Counted from the stretch's first letter, positions 1-8,551 are shown. The stretch is DNA of 43,069 nt from Amycolatopsis sp. A133 (GCF_031082405.1 NZ_JAVHJU010000041.1:128310-171378); one strand, 5' to 3'. Made by a program: numbers and translations. The notes: generated by a model from the letters alone, not told the origin.

Positions 1-386
1 GCCGCGATCCGCACCCGCAACGCGCGGACGTCGGCCAGCGCCAACGTGAACGAACCGGCCGGCCGGTAGCCCGGCTCGGCGCGGGGCGGGTCGCACGGCC
101 CGCACACGTAGACGAACCCGTCCTCCGGGTCGTGGCGGGGTGCCGACCACGCCGGGTCGCCGTCGAGGGTCAGGCGGCCGGCCCTGGCCCGTGCGGTCCA
201 GTAGATCGGCAGCTTCATCACCTCGCCGAGCGCCTTGGCGAACGCGGGGAGGTCCTCCTCGCGCAGGGCCAGCCCGCGCCCGCCCCACACCCGGGGAGGC
301 TCCCGGTCCGCCGGCACGTGCGTGAAGGTGGCCTGGTCACCGGACGTGCGGATCGTCCACTGAGGCAGCTCGGTCAACGTGGGCAC
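1..386 (-). CDS. hypothetical protein, 3' end beyond window
   Basis: The open frame runs leftward off the window edge, so only the N-terminal ~128 residues are visible. It starts at a GTG at 386, preceded by a GAGGAG ribosome-binding site about six bases upstream on the minus strand. The protein begins VPTLTELPQWTIRTSGDQA and contains a YVCGPCDPP segment with two closely spaced cysteines. There is no signal peptide or membrane segment. I do not recognise the family. It points the same way as the polysaccharide-degrading operon but is about 130 bases beyond it, so membership is uncertain. Confidence 0.6.
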   Translation of the reverse strand, partial: MPTLTELPQWTIRTSGDQATFTHVPADREPPRVWGGRGLALREEDLPAFAKALGEVMKLPIYWTARARAGRLTLDGDPAWSAPRHDPEDGFVYVCGPCDPPRAEPGYRPAGSFTLALADVRALRVRIA

Positions 387-519
387 GGTTCGCTCCTCGC
401 TCTCGCCGTTCCCCAGGCGGGACCCACCCTAGTTGATCTCCAGCGGGCAGCGGCAGAAAGTGATTTCTACAGGGGAATCATCTCCCGTCCGGTTGTCGAT
501 CAGCGAACTCACCGCCGCC

Positions 520-1794
520 TCACGCCTGGCGGGTCCAGGCCTGGTTCGAGCCGCCGGTGCAGGTCCACACGATGACCGGCGTGTTGTCGGCCGTGCCGGC
601 GCCGGATGCGTCGAGGCACGCACCGGCCTGGGCGTTGGTGATCGTGCCGCCTGCGCCGACCGTCCACTTCTGACCGGCGCCGCCGGTGCAGGAGCCGATC
701 GTCACGGCCGCCCCGGGTTGCCCGGTGCCGGCGTCCATGCACTTCGTGTCGCCGTACACCCGCAGCTCACCGGCCGAGGTCGCGGTCCAGCGCTGGTTGG
801 TCCCGCCGTTGCAGGCCCAGATGACCAGCGCGGTGCCGTCCGCCTGGGACAGGTTCGGGACGTCGACGCACTTGCCGGAGCCGGTCCCGACCAGGCTGAA
901 CGTCTGGTCACCGGGACCGGGGTCGCCGCCGGGGACGTCGAGCGGGCACGTGCTGCGGTAGCCCGAGACGCCGGTGGTGTCCGCCAGCGTCGGGCAGAGG
1001 AACTTGCTGTACCGGGTGTCGTGGTCGACGAAGATCTTGAGCCACGGGACGACCCGCCGCATCATCACCGAGTTCGACGACGTCGGGAACCCGTGCCCGG
1101 CCCCGGCCAGCTCGAGGTAGCCCTTCTCCACCCCGGCGGGGATGCCGTCGTAAAGAGTCTGGACGCTCGACGGGCTGACCGTCCCGTCGTTCTGCCCGGC
1201 CAGCAGCAGGGTCGGGACCCGGTCGGTGGTCAGGTTCTGCGACGGGCTGAACGGCGCCAGCCCGACCGCGGCCCACAGCGCAGGCCGGTGCAAGGCCGCG
1301 TACATCGCCCCGCCGCCGCCCATCGAGTGGCCCATCACCGCGAGGCGCCCGGCGTCCACCCTGCTGCTCACCGGGCTGCGCTGGGTCAGGTAGTCCAGCG
1401 CCGCCAGCAGCTGGGTGCCGCGGGCGGTGTCCCAGTCGTTGCGGCTGAGGGTGTCGATCCCGATGACGACGAACCCGAACGAGGCCAGCCACGGCCCCAT
1501 CCAGGCCCCTTCGGCCGCCCAGGTGGCCGTGTAGCCCGGCACGATCGCGATCGCGCCGAACGTGCCCTGGCTCGTGTCCGTCGGGTAGTAGATCTTCCCG
1601 CCGCCGAACCCGTTGCCGGCCGGAACGCTCACCTCCGCGGTCGCGAAGGTGCCGCGCGTGGCCGCGACGCTCGACGTCGTCGGCTCCGGCCCGCGCTGGT
1701 ACGGGTTGTCGGCGGCGGAGGTCCCCGCCGCGGGCACCACCAGCCCGAGCCCGACGACGACGGCGACCAGTGCCCTTCTCAGCTTCCGGACCAC
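520..1794 (-). CDS. secreted cutinase/PET-hydrolase-like serine hydrolase with C-terminal CBM13 lectin domain
   Basis: 424 residues, GTG start at 1794 with GGGAGGT just upstream. Residues 1-28 form a signal peptide. Residues ~29-285 match actinobacterial cutinases of the Thermobifida/PET-hydrolase type: mature start NPYQRGPEPT, the FGGGKIYYP segment, GHSMGGGG with Ser157, Asp203 (QNDGT), His234 (GAGHGFP), and the C-terminal disulfide pair Cys267/Cys283 (FLCP...YRSTCP). The Trp that usually lines the aromatic subsite (TPW in Thermobifida cutinase) appears to be Phe182. Residues ~297-424 form a ricin-type beta-trefoil with three QxW repeats (NQRW, GQKW, NQAW). The family hydrolyses polyesters and short acyl esters; the lectin suggests carbohydrate targeting. 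It is the last gene of a four-gene operon, 24 bases after the PL11 lyase, so cutin or acylated pectin is the inferred substrate. Confidence 0.9.
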   Translation of the reverse strand: MVRKLRRALVAVVVGLGLVVPAAGTSAADNPYQRGPEPTTSSVAATRGTFATAEVSVPAGNGFGGGKIYYPTDTSQGTFGAIAIVPGYTATWAAEGAWMGPWLASFGFVVIGIDTLSRNDWDTARGTQLLAALDYLTQRSPVSSRVDAGRLAVMGHSMGGGGAMYAALHRPALWAAVGLAPFSPSQNLTTDRVPTLLLAGQNDGTVSPSSVQTLYDGIPAGVEKGYLELAGAGHGFPTSSNSVMMRRVVPWLKIFVDHDTRYSKFLCPTLADTTGVSGYRSTCPLDVPGGDPGPGDQTFSLVGTGSGKCVDVPNLSQADGTALVIWACNGGTNQRWTATSAGELRVYGDTKCMDAGTGQPGAAVTIGSCTGGAGQKWTVGAGGTITNAQAGACLDASGAGTADNTPVIVWTCTGGSNQAWTRQA

Positions 1795-1818
1795 AGGACC
1801 TCCCTTTCTCGATGCGGC

Positions 1819-3669
1819 TCAGCGGGCCAGCGCGAAACTGGGGTGCGGCGGCTGGTTGTAGGCGGTGTTCTGCCACGCCACGGCCTCCCGGTACTGCCGG
1901 TCCTGCATCAGCGAGACGTGCGAGATGCTCGTCGAGTCCGTCGTCGAGTAGATTCGCAGCGCCCGGTTGTCCGACGTCGGCCAGATGACCTCTTCGCGCC
2001 AGTCGCCGAACAGGTCGGCCTGCAGGGCCGGGTTGTTCTTGGTGCCGTTGTTCGCGTGCACGCCGGACGCGGTCAGCAGCCGGGTGTCGCCGCCGGTGCC
2101 GTACTTGTCGATGTGCGTGCCGTCGAGCAGCTCGCGCTGGGCGTCACCGTCCCAGTAGACGACGAAGTTCGCCGACGACGGCTTGCGCCCGATGTTCTGC
2201 CCGCTGGTGTTCAGCAACCCGGACACCGCGGACGACCACGACTCGGCACCGGGGCTGCCGGCGTAGATGTCGTCCGAGACACCACGTCCGTTGTCGCAGT
2301 TGCAGGAGGCGTTCTGCCAGATGATCTGGCCGGTCCTCGCGTCGGCCATCCAGGCGGCGGGCTTGGACTTGTCTTCGTCCACCTTGAACTCTTCCAGCCC
2401 GGCCCGGCTCGGGATCAGGTCGCCGACGTGCATGGCGTCGCCGTGGCCGTTGCGGGTGTTCCACAGCGGCTGGCCGTTGTCGTCGATCGCCATGGCCCCG
2501 AAGACGATCTCGTCCCGGCCGTCGCCGTCGGCGTCGGCGATGGTCAGCTGGTGGTTGCCCTGGCCGGCGTACTGCGAGCCGGCGGAGTTCGAGTCGAACT
2601 TCCACCGCTCGGTCAGCGCCCCGTTGCGGAAGTCCCAGGCCGCGATCACCGTGCGGGTGTAGTAGCCGCGGCTCATGATCAGGCTCGGCCGGGACCCGTC
2701 CAGGTAGGCCGTGCCGGCCAGGAACCGGTCCACCCGGTTGCCGTAGCTGTCCCCCCACGAGGACACCGTGCCGCGCGGCGGGTCGTAGTTCACCGTGGAC
2801 AGCGCGGCGCCGGTCGGCCCGCCGAACACGGTCAGGAACTCCGGGCCGGACAGGACGTACCCGCTGGAGTTGCGGTAGTCGGCGCTCGCGCTGCCGATGA
2901 CCTGGCCGGTGCCCGACCGGGTGCCGTCCGCGGTCTTCATCGCGACCTCGGCCTTGCCGTCGCCGTCGTAGTCGAAGACCTGGAACTGCGTGTAGTGCGC
3001 ACCGGCCCGGATGTTGCGCCCGAGGTCGATCCGCCACAGGCGCGTGCCGTCGAGCCGGTAGGCGTCGAGGTAGACGTTGCCGGTGTAGCCGGACTGGGAG
3101 TTGTCCTTGGCGTTGGTCGGATCCCACTTCAGCACGATCTCGTACTGGCCGTCGCCGTCCAGGTCACCGGCGCTCGCGTCGTTCGCGGTGTAGGTGTAGC
3201 TCTCCCCGGACGGGGTCGTGCCCCCGGCGGGCGGCTGGATCGGGATGTCCCGGGTGCTCGCGGCGACGCCTTGGACGCTGTCGAGCGTGAGCGAGTCCTC
3301 CGCGGCGAAGGCGGACATCACCTCGGCTCCCCCGACCACCGCGCGCACGGTGTACCGGGCCCCCGCGGGGGCACCCGCGTCCAGGAAGCTCGTCGGCCCG
3401 CTCAGCGGCTCCGGCGTCACCTTGGTGCCGTCGCGGTAGACGGTGAACGCCACCCCGGCCGGGTCGCCGGCGAGCAGCCGCCAGCCGACCCGGTTGCCCT
3501 GTGCGGTGTGGACGCTGACCACCCCGCGGTTGAGCTTGTCGATCTGCGGTGCGCCTGCCTGCGGCGCGGGCGCGACGACCGCGCCGGTGGCCGGGGCCGG
3601 TACGAGACCGGCCACCGCCACGGCCGCGGCGGCCACGACGAGCCGCCTGCTGAGGGCGAACTTGGGCAT
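1819..3669 (-). CDS. secreted rhamnogalacturonan lyase, PL11 family
   Basis: 616 residues, ATG at 3669 with GGAGTAGCC before it. An N-terminal Arg/Ala-rich signal peptide (about 1-29) precedes a beta-sandwich-like segment and the eight-bladed propeller typical of PL11 (Bacillus YesW/YesX). Diagnostic stretches are DASAGDLDGDGQYEIVLKWD, GAHYTQFQVFDYDGDGK followed by AEVAMKTADGT, and DADGDGRDEIVFG. The three DxDGDG loops fit the calcium sites known in this family. PL11 enzymes cleave rhamnogalacturonan-I by beta-elimination outside the cell. Length and motif order agree with a complete enzyme. It sits between the CE2-type esterase (25-base gap) and the cutinase-like gene (24-base gap), consistent with cotranscription. 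Confidence 0.93.
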   Translation of the reverse strand: MPKFALSRRLVVAAAAVAVAGLVPAPATGAVVAPAPQAGAPQIDKLNRGVVSVHTAQGNRVGWRLLAGDPAGVAFTVYRDGTKVTPEPLSGPTSFLDAGAPAGARYTVRAVVGGAEVMSAFAAEDSLTLDSVQGVAASTRDIPIQPPAGGTTPSGESYTYTANDASAGDLDGDGQYEIVLKWDPTNAKDNSQSGYTGNVYLDAYRLDGTRLWRIDLGRNIRAGAHYTQFQVFDYDGDGKAEVAMKTADGTRSGTGQVIGSASADYRNSSGYVLSGPEFLTVFGGPTGAALSTVNYDPPRGTVSSWGDSYGNRVDRFLAGTAYLDGSRPSLIMSRGYYTRTVIAAWDFRNGALTERWKFDSNSAGSQYAGQGNHQLTIADADGDGRDEIVFGAMAIDDNGQPLWNTRNGHGDAMHVGDLIPSRAGLEEFKVDEDKSKPAAWMADARTGQIIWQNASCNCDNGRGVSDDIYAGSPGAESWSSAVSGLLNTSGQNIGRKPSSANFVVYWDGDAQRELLDGTHIDKYGTGGDTRLLTASGVHANNGTKNNPALQADLFGDWREEVIWPTSDNRALRIYSTTDSTSISHVSLMQDRQYREAVAWQNTAYNQPPHPSFALAR

Positions 3670-3694
3670 GGCTACTCCATTCTGGGTTGATCGG

Positions 3695-4711
3695 TCAGCC
3701 GAGGACCGCGGCCAGCCGGGCCGCGATCTTCCGGTGGCCGGTGTCGTTGGGGTGGGTACCGTCCGCGGTGTCGGTCGCCTTGTCGATCCAGCCCTCGGTG
3801 TTGATGAACTCCACCTTGCTGTCCCCGGCGCTGTTCCGGGCGCTCACCGCGGCCTTCGTCTCGGCTGCGTACCGCTTGTAGAAGTTCTCCATCGCGTGGA
3901 TGGTCGCGTTCGGGTACTTCGCGCGGACCCGTTGCAGCAGCGTGAGGTACGCGCTCTGGAACCGGTCACCGGAGACGCCGTGGGAGAGGTCGTTGGTGCC
4001 GAGGTTGATCACCACGTCACTCGCCTGGTAGCGGGAGAAGTCCCAGTCCGGCGAGCCGGTGGCCAAGCCGGTCGCGAGGAACCGGTCCCGCATGCCGAGG
4101 CACCCGTCCGGGGCCGGGTACAGGCAGGCACCACCGACGGCGATCTGGGTGTGACCGGCGCCCAGTTTCTCGCCGGTCAGCCAGCCGTACGCGGTCAGCG
4201 CCTGCTGGGACGACCGCTGCCCCACCGTGATCGAATCCCCGACGAACTCGAGGATCCGGGACGGCACGCCCGGCACCACCGTCCGGGCCCCGGCGTCCAG
4301 GACAACGCCCTGGAACACCGCGTCCCCGTGGTACGAACCGGCGACGGGCCGGTAGGACACCCGCAGCGTGTGCGTGCCCGGTGGCAGCTTGCCCGGGGTC
4401 AGGTCCACCGTGCCGCGGACGTCGGTCCGCGGCACCCAGGCGCCGCCGTCGATGCTGGTGAACAGGTCGATGCTGTTCCGCTGGCGCAGCTTCACCGTGG
4501 TCCCGGTGAAGCCGACGACCACGTACGCGCCGGCCCATTCGGACACGTACGCCCCCGCCGAACGGGTGTCCCACCGCCCGAAGTACCGGATGTTCGAGTC
4601 CGACGGCGAGCCGTCCCCGGTGGCGGCCGCAGCCGGGTGCACCGCCGTGCTCACCGCGGCCACCGCCGCCACCGCGAGCGCGACGGCCCGCGACCTCGTG
4701 CCGATCGGCAT
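3695..4711 (-). CDS. secreted CE2-type SGNH esterase
   Basis: 338 residues, ATG at 4711 preceded by AAAGGGG. The signal peptide covers about residues 1-30. Residues ~38-145 form a beta-rich jelly-roll module (YFGRWD, YVVVGFTGTTVKL, SYHGDAVFQGVVLD) as seen at the N terminus of carbohydrate esterase family 2. The SGNH catalytic domain follows: FVGDSITVG with Ser160, a Gly in AVGGACL, NLGTND with Asn240, and DGTHPND with Asp317 and His320. CE2 enzymes deacetylate polysaccharides. Its place between rhamnogalacturonan acetylesterase and lyase genes suggests deacetylation of pectin or attached hemicellulose; the exact substrate is inferred. Confidence 0.88.
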   Translation of the reverse strand: MPIGTRSRAVALAVAAVAAVSTAVHPAAAATGDGSPSDSNIRYFGRWDTRSAGAYVSEWAGAYVVVGFTGTTVKLRQRNSIDLFTSIDGGAWVPRTDVRGTVDLTPGKLPPGTHTLRVSYRPVAGSYHGDAVFQGVVLDAGARTVVPGVPSRILEFVGDSITVGQRSSQQALTAYGWLTGEKLGAGHTQIAVGGACLYPAPDGCLGMRDRFLATGLATGSPDWDFSRYQASDVVINLGTNDLSHGVSGDRFQSAYLTLLQRVRAKYPNATIHAMENFYKRYAAETKAAVSARNSAGDSKVEFINTEGWIDKATDTADGTHPNDTGHRKIAARLAAVLG

Positions 4712-4744
4712 CGTCTGCCCCTTTCGTATCCGATGTGGACGGAG

Positions 4745-5800
4745 TCAGCGCAGGTAACCCGCCAGCGCCAGGTTCAGTTCGCGGACGCCCTGGACGACCA
4801 GGTTCGCCATCTGCGTCGCGCCGTACACCGAGAAGTGCGTGTTGTCGGTGACGCCGTCGGTGGCCTGGGTGAGGTACAGCTTCGGCGACGCGGCCGGGCC
4901 GAGGGACTCCACCAGGGCCTTGCTCTTGGCCGTCAGGTCGAGCACCGGCACGTTCGCGCTCTTGCCCAGCGCCCGGATCAACGCGGGCAGGTCCACGCCG
5001 ACGCCGTTGACGTGCAGCGCGGTCGGCGTCAGCTCGGTGCCGTTGAACAGCCGCCGCACCGGCGGCGTCACCAGCACCGGGACGCCGCCGCGCTCGCGCA
5101 CCCCGGTGACCATCTTGGTGAGGTTGTCGCGGAACGCCGTCGCCGACGTCTGCTTGTCGTTGTGCCCGAACTGGATGAGCACCAGGTCCTCGCTCTTGAT
5201 CAGCGGCTTCATCCGGGGGAACAGCGCGCTACCGGCCAGGAAGCTGCCCGAGCTTTCGCCGGAGTCCCCGTAGTTCGCGATCACCGCGCCGCCCCGCACG
5301 CTCGCCGGCAGCAGCTGGCCCCAGCCGGTGTAAGGCGCCACCGGCTGGTCGCAGACGGTCGAGTCCCCGGCCAGGTACGTCACCAGCGGGGCCGGGGCCG
5401 CCGTCACGGTCAGCGAGCCGATGGCCGGTGCGCTGCCGCCGAACGTGATGTCGAGGCCCGCGGTGCCGGTGCCGCCCTGGCCGGTGGGCTGTCCCTCGGG
5501 GGTGCGCACGTCGACCGTGACGGTGGTGGGCACGACCTGGCCCGCGGTCGTCGCGACGGCGTTCAGGACCTGCCTGCGCGCCTCCACCGAAATCGACGTG
5601 TTCGCCGCCTTCGTGGTGCTGCCGAGCCCCACGGTGACGTCGTAGCTGCCCGGCGAGACGGCGAAGTGGCACTTGATCGGGCCGGTTCCGGAACACTGCG
5701 CTGGAAGCGCTTTCTGGACGGCCGCGGCCACCGCCGGCGCGGGAACCAGGGTGGCCGCGGCCAGGCCGGCGAGGATGACCGCTCGCTGCCTGAGGGACAT
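4745..5800 (-). CDS. secreted rhamnogalacturonan acetylesterase, CE12 family
   Basis: 351 residues from the ATG at 5800, chosen because AAGGAG lies about eight bases upstream and a signal peptide (MSLRQRAVILAGLAAATLV) starts there; an in-frame start at 5869 would run through the hairpin. After ~110 residues of beta-rich N-terminal region (QCSGTGPIKCHFAVSPGSYD), which resembles the extra domain of YesT-like enzymes, comes an SGNH fold: YLAGDSTVCD with Ser147, NYGDSGESSGSF, FGHNDK with Asn214, and TDNTHFS with Asp319/His322. CE12 enzymes remove acetyl groups from rhamnogalacturonan so that lyases can act. It is the first gene of the operon running down to 520; gaps to the following genes are 33, 25 and 24 bases. 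Confidence 0.9.
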   Translation of the reverse strand: MSLRQRAVILAGLAAATLVPAPAVAAAVQKALPAQCSGTGPIKCHFAVSPGSYDVTVGLGSTTKAANTSISVEARRQVLNAVATTAGQVVPTTVTVDVRTPEGQPTGQGGTGTAGLDITFGGSAPAIGSLTVTAAPAPLVTYLAGDSTVCDQPVAPYTGWGQLLPASVRGGAVIANYGDSGESSGSFLAGSALFPRMKPLIKSEDLVLIQFGHNDKQTSATAFRDNLTKMVTGVRERGGVPVLVTPPVRRLFNGTELTPTALHVNGVGVDLPALIRALGKSANVPVLDLTAKSKALVESLGPAASPKLYLTQATDGVTDNTHFSVYGATQMANLVVQGVRELNLALAGYLR

Positions 5801-5828
5801 ATGCACACTCCTTGTGGTCTGCCGCGGC

Positions 5829-5878
5829 CGGTCGTGAGTGGTAAGGCGGGTTAGAACCCGCCTTACCACTCACGACCG
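5829..5878. terminator. perfect 24-bp inverted repeat with 2-nt loop
   Basis: The left arm at 5829-5852 and right arm at 5855-5878 are exact reverse complements around a 2-base loop (AG, 5853-5854). The stem contains GTCGTGAGTGGTAAGG and its mirror. It begins 3 bases past the stop of the upstream SBP56-like gene (5881), so on the minus strand it is placed as an intrinsic terminator without a U-tract. It is also only 28 bases upstream of the CE12 start codon at 5800, leaving almost no room for a promoter between hairpin and gene. Confidence 0.8.
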
Positions 5879-5880
5879 CG

Positions 5881-7719
5881 TTACCTGATGTCCGCGTCCG
5901 CGACCACGAACAGCTCGGAGTGCGGCTTGGCGTTGCCGAAGGCTCCGTGGGGCCACGACTTGCGGTTGAAGTTGATGCCGACCTGCCCGGTGAACTCGTC
6001 CCGGAAGTTCTGGTCGACCGAGACCTTCCCGTCCGGCCCGAGGTTCAGCAGGTTGACCTTGTGGTCACCGTCCAAACCGGACCGAGCGACGAAGTAGTTC
6101 GACACCGCGAGGTGCTGCGGCGACGTGGTTTCGTGGTAGAAGCCGTCGCCGCCGAGCGCCCAGTTGTCGTAGGCGCCCCAGTGCGGGCCCGCGCCCGGCG
6201 TGCCGGGGTTGATCGGCGCCGCGCCGACGACGGTCGGCAGGTCGCCGCCCCCGCCCTGCTGCGCCTTCGCCTTGGTGTCGACCCGGCCCTGGATGTCCTC
6301 GATCCGGTCGCCGGCGTTGACCAGCTTCTGGATGTCGAGGACGTAGACGCCGCCGGTGGTGCCGGGGTCGTCGGCCGAGAGGGTGCCCTTCTGCCGCCCG
6401 ACGATCGCGCGGTAGAGGTACTTGTCGTCCGGGCTCGTCTGGATCCACCCGCCGTTGGAGCTGGCGCCGTTCGAGTCGTTGCTGGCGTAGATGGACTTGT
6501 TCGCGGCGCCGTCGTCGAACACCTCGATCCAGTGCGGCTCGGCCGCGGTGATGTCCGGCGTGTAGAACACCGCGCCGCCCTGCATGGTCTGGGCGAACGC
6601 GCCCTTGTGCCCCGGCAGGTTCGTCACCGTGGTCTCCATGACCGCCCGGCTTTCGGCGTGCAGCGGGTCGGCCGGATCGGCACGCGGGCCGTCCTGCAGG
6701 TACGACACCGACTTCAGCTTCGGGTGGTTGCGGTCGGAGATGTCCCAGGTCCGCACGGTCGGCCGGCGCAAGTACGGCGACGGCTGCTTCACCGGGTCGA
6801 GGATGATGTTGCGCGGCTCGGCGTAGTCGCTGGTGACGAGCGTGTTCAGGTCCTCACGGGCCTGGACCCCGTGCGGGTTGGCGCACGTCGGCTTACCCAG
6901 CTGCGGCAGGTTGTCGCACAGCTTGGCGTTGTCGCCCTGCGGGGTCGCCGCCGGGGACTCGGAGAGCACCTGTGCGTTCTGCCCGAAGTGGACGACCTCG
7001 CCGGGGCTGCCCGCGAAGCCGTTGCCGACCTGGGTGGAGCCGTCGGCGTAGGCGTGCGGGCCGGGCACGACCGGGCCGCCCATGTACGTGCCGTACGCGG
7101 TGCCGTCCTTGAGCACCCAGTAGGCGTCCGGGACCGAGCCTCCGAGCGTGTTGGTCGGCAGGCTGACGCCCTTGAGCTTCAGCTGTGGCAGCGCGCTGAC
7201 GTCGAAGGCGTACGTCGCCGCGGCGAACAACGCTCCGGCGTAAATCGTGTCGCCCCTGTGCCACACGTACTGCATGTGGTGCGGCTCGTTCTCGACCAGC
7301 GGGCCGACGGTGGCGGTGTTGACGACCTTGCCGTAGGTCGGCGAACCCTGCGTCGCGTCGATCACGGCGAGGAAGTCCGGCCCCGGCAGGGCATTCTTCA
7401 GCTTGTTGAGGCCACCGCCGAGCGTGCCCGGCAGATTCTTCACGTCCTTCACGAGCGTGTCGGCGATGTTCTCGTCGCCGGCCCAGACGAGCAGCCACTT
7501 CTTGGGTGTGCCGCTCTCCGAGCGCGCGAGGTCCTTCGTTACCAGGTGGTTCTGCACCCAGTACTGCTTGCCGTCGGACGCGGTCTTCGCGTCGGTGACG
7601 GTCTGGACGTCGGCGTAGGCGCTGGTGGACGAGCCGGTGTAGGTCACCGCGGTGACGGCGAGCGTTGCCGCCGCGGCCCCCAGCGCCGCTTTTCGCCATC
7701 GAAGCGATTTCAACAGCAT
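5881..7719 (-). CDS. secreted SBP56 / methanethiol-oxidase-like beta-propeller protein
   Basis: 612 residues from the ATG at 7719, preferred over the ATG at 7731 because GGGAGA lies 6 bases before it and the upstream ATG overlaps that site. The first ~38 residues are a signal peptide (RWRKAALGAAAATLAVTAVT). The body aligns by eye with the selenium-binding protein 1 family: PDFLAVIDATQGSPTYGKVV, NEPHHMQYVW, NPHGVQ, WIQTSPDDKYLYR, and near the C terminus FNRKSWPHGAFGNAKPHSE. The spread His residues (HH, HG, PHG) resemble the family's metal-binding histidines. The human and bacterial relatives oxidise methanethiol; function here is not established, and the secretion signal makes a role in periplasmic-side sulfur or metal chemistry possible. 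It is separated from the downstream operon by a strong hairpin. Confidence 0.72.
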   Translation of the reverse strand: MLLKSLRWRKAALGAAAATLAVTAVTYTGSSTSAYADVQTVTDAKTASDGKQYWVQNHLVTKDLARSESGTPKKWLLVWAGDENIADTLVKDVKNLPGTLGGGLNKLKNALPGPDFLAVIDATQGSPTYGKVVNTATVGPLVENEPHHMQYVWHRGDTIYAGALFAAATYAFDVSALPQLKLKGVSLPTNTLGGSVPDAYWVLKDGTAYGTYMGGPVVPGPHAYADGSTQVGNGFAGSPGEVVHFGQNAQVLSESPAATPQGDNAKLCDNLPQLGKPTCANPHGVQAREDLNTLVTSDYAEPRNIILDPVKQPSPYLRRPTVRTWDISDRNHPKLKSVSYLQDGPRADPADPLHAESRAVMETTVTNLPGHKGAFAQTMQGGAVFYTPDITAAEPHWIEVFDDGAANKSIYASNDSNGASSNGGWIQTSPDDKYLYRAIVGRQKGTLSADDPGTTGGVYVLDIQKLVNAGDRIEDIQGRVDTKAKAQQGGGGDLPTVVGAAPINPGTPGAGPHWGAYDNWALGGDGFYHETTSPQHLAVSNYFVARSGLDGDHKVNLLNLGPDGKVSVDQNFRDEFTGQVGINFNRKSWPHGAFGNAKPHSELFVVADADIR

Positions 7720-7747
7720 TGATTCTCCCATTTTTTGAGAACAGACT

Positions 7748-7787
7748 TCTTCCCGCTGTTTCCGAGCACGCGAAAACAGCGGGAAGA
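7748..7787. repeat. 14-bp stem-loop upstream of SBP56-like gene
   Basis: Arms 7748-7761 and 7774-7787 are exact reverse complements with a 12-base loop. The stem lies 29 bases upstream of the chosen start (7719), so it would sit in the 5' leader of the minus-strand gene or terminate plus-strand transcription. No U-run follows on either strand. Its distance from the start codon is nearly the same as that of the 5829-5878 hairpin from its downstream gene. Confidence 0.6.
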
Positions 7788-8264
7788 CCGGATTCGCCGC
7801 GCAGGCCCGGAAGCCGCCGGCGCGCAGCCGAATGCCGCCCGAAGGCGGGAAGCGTCAGAAAGTCCTACAGAGCGCACTGGCCTGCTGGCGCAGATCAACG
7901 TGACGGCGCTGCACCAGACGGACGAGATCGGGCATGGGCCAAATGGTCCTGTGCGTTGACCCGGCCGTCAATCCGTGATCAAAGAATGAGACATGACCCG
8001 AGTGGGTGAATCTCTCCCTTACGGCTTGCGTCGGCCCGGTCCTCGTGACGCGGCAAGCGAAAAAGGCGCACCGACGCCACCGCCGGCTTGTCGGTGGTGT
8101 CCCCCGCTCTCGGGCCGTGCCCGGCCACGTCGCGCGTCTGTCGTTCGTTGACGGCGGCTCAGCATGCGCCCAATGTGGCGTTGGGTGCGCTGGACGAACC
8201 GAACGCCGAGTCAGCGAACTGGCCGAGATCGTCACCGAAGACGCTCACTGCCGCCGGCGCGACG
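7788..8264. other. gene-poor stretch
   Basis: I see no convincing coding sequence. Several open frames exist on both strands, but their composition is Arg/Pro-rich shadow-like and none has a recognisable motif or good ribosome-binding site. The leader and promoter of the SBP56-like gene presumably lie in the first 200 bases. Confidence 0.4.
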
Positions 8265-8540
8265 TCATCTCCCCGGTGACGAGCGCGGCGGGGACGGATC
8301 GGCGTCCGACAACCGGGCGTCCACCGGCACGACAGCCCGCCCGGCCGGCTCCGCCTGCTGAGCGGCGTAGCACAGCAACGCAGACTTGCCGATGCCACCG
8401 TGACCGTGCAGGTAAGCCACGAGCGGAGCGTCCACCGCACCCGACAGCATCCGATCGAGCACGCCCGCTCCGGCTCCCGTCCCACCAGCGCATCGGCGCG
8501 TGCCGCCGCCAGCCGGCCCGCCAGTCCTGCCGCACCCGAG
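8265..8540 (-). pseudogene. remnant of a P-loop ATPase regulator (N-terminal piece)
   Basis: On the minus strand one frame reads GRLAAARADALVGREPERA and the next frame continues VLDRMLSGAVDAPLVAYLHG then GHGGIGKSALLCYAAQ, a clear Walker A motif. This is the usual start of the AAA/NB-type ATPase module of large LuxR/SARP-associated regulators (GRExE...L...L.G..G.GKS). The frame switch near GGAGCGGGCGTGCTCGATCG and the stop at 8265, only ~70 residues after the frame switch, show that only a frameshifted fragment remains out of a protein normally several hundred residues long. It abuts the PEBP remnant, so the two were probably joined by deletion. Confidence 0.6.
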
Positions 8541-8551
8541 CCGGGCTCCTC

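Noticed and set aside
433..3690. Very long plus-strand open frame antisense to the lyase and cutinase genes
   Set aside because: Composition is Arg/Gly/Val-rich with no motif; it mirrors the third-position GC of the real minus-strand genes, which have clear families and signal peptides.
5829..5878. Palindrome as an insertion-sequence end or CRISPR repeat
   Set aside because: Single copy in the window, no transposase nearby and no spaced repeats; position at a gene end fits a terminator.
5920..7722. 600-codon plus-strand frame antisense to the SBP56-like gene
   Set aside because: Arg/Val-rich shadow with no recognisable domain; the minus strand has signal peptide, ribosome-binding site and family motifs.
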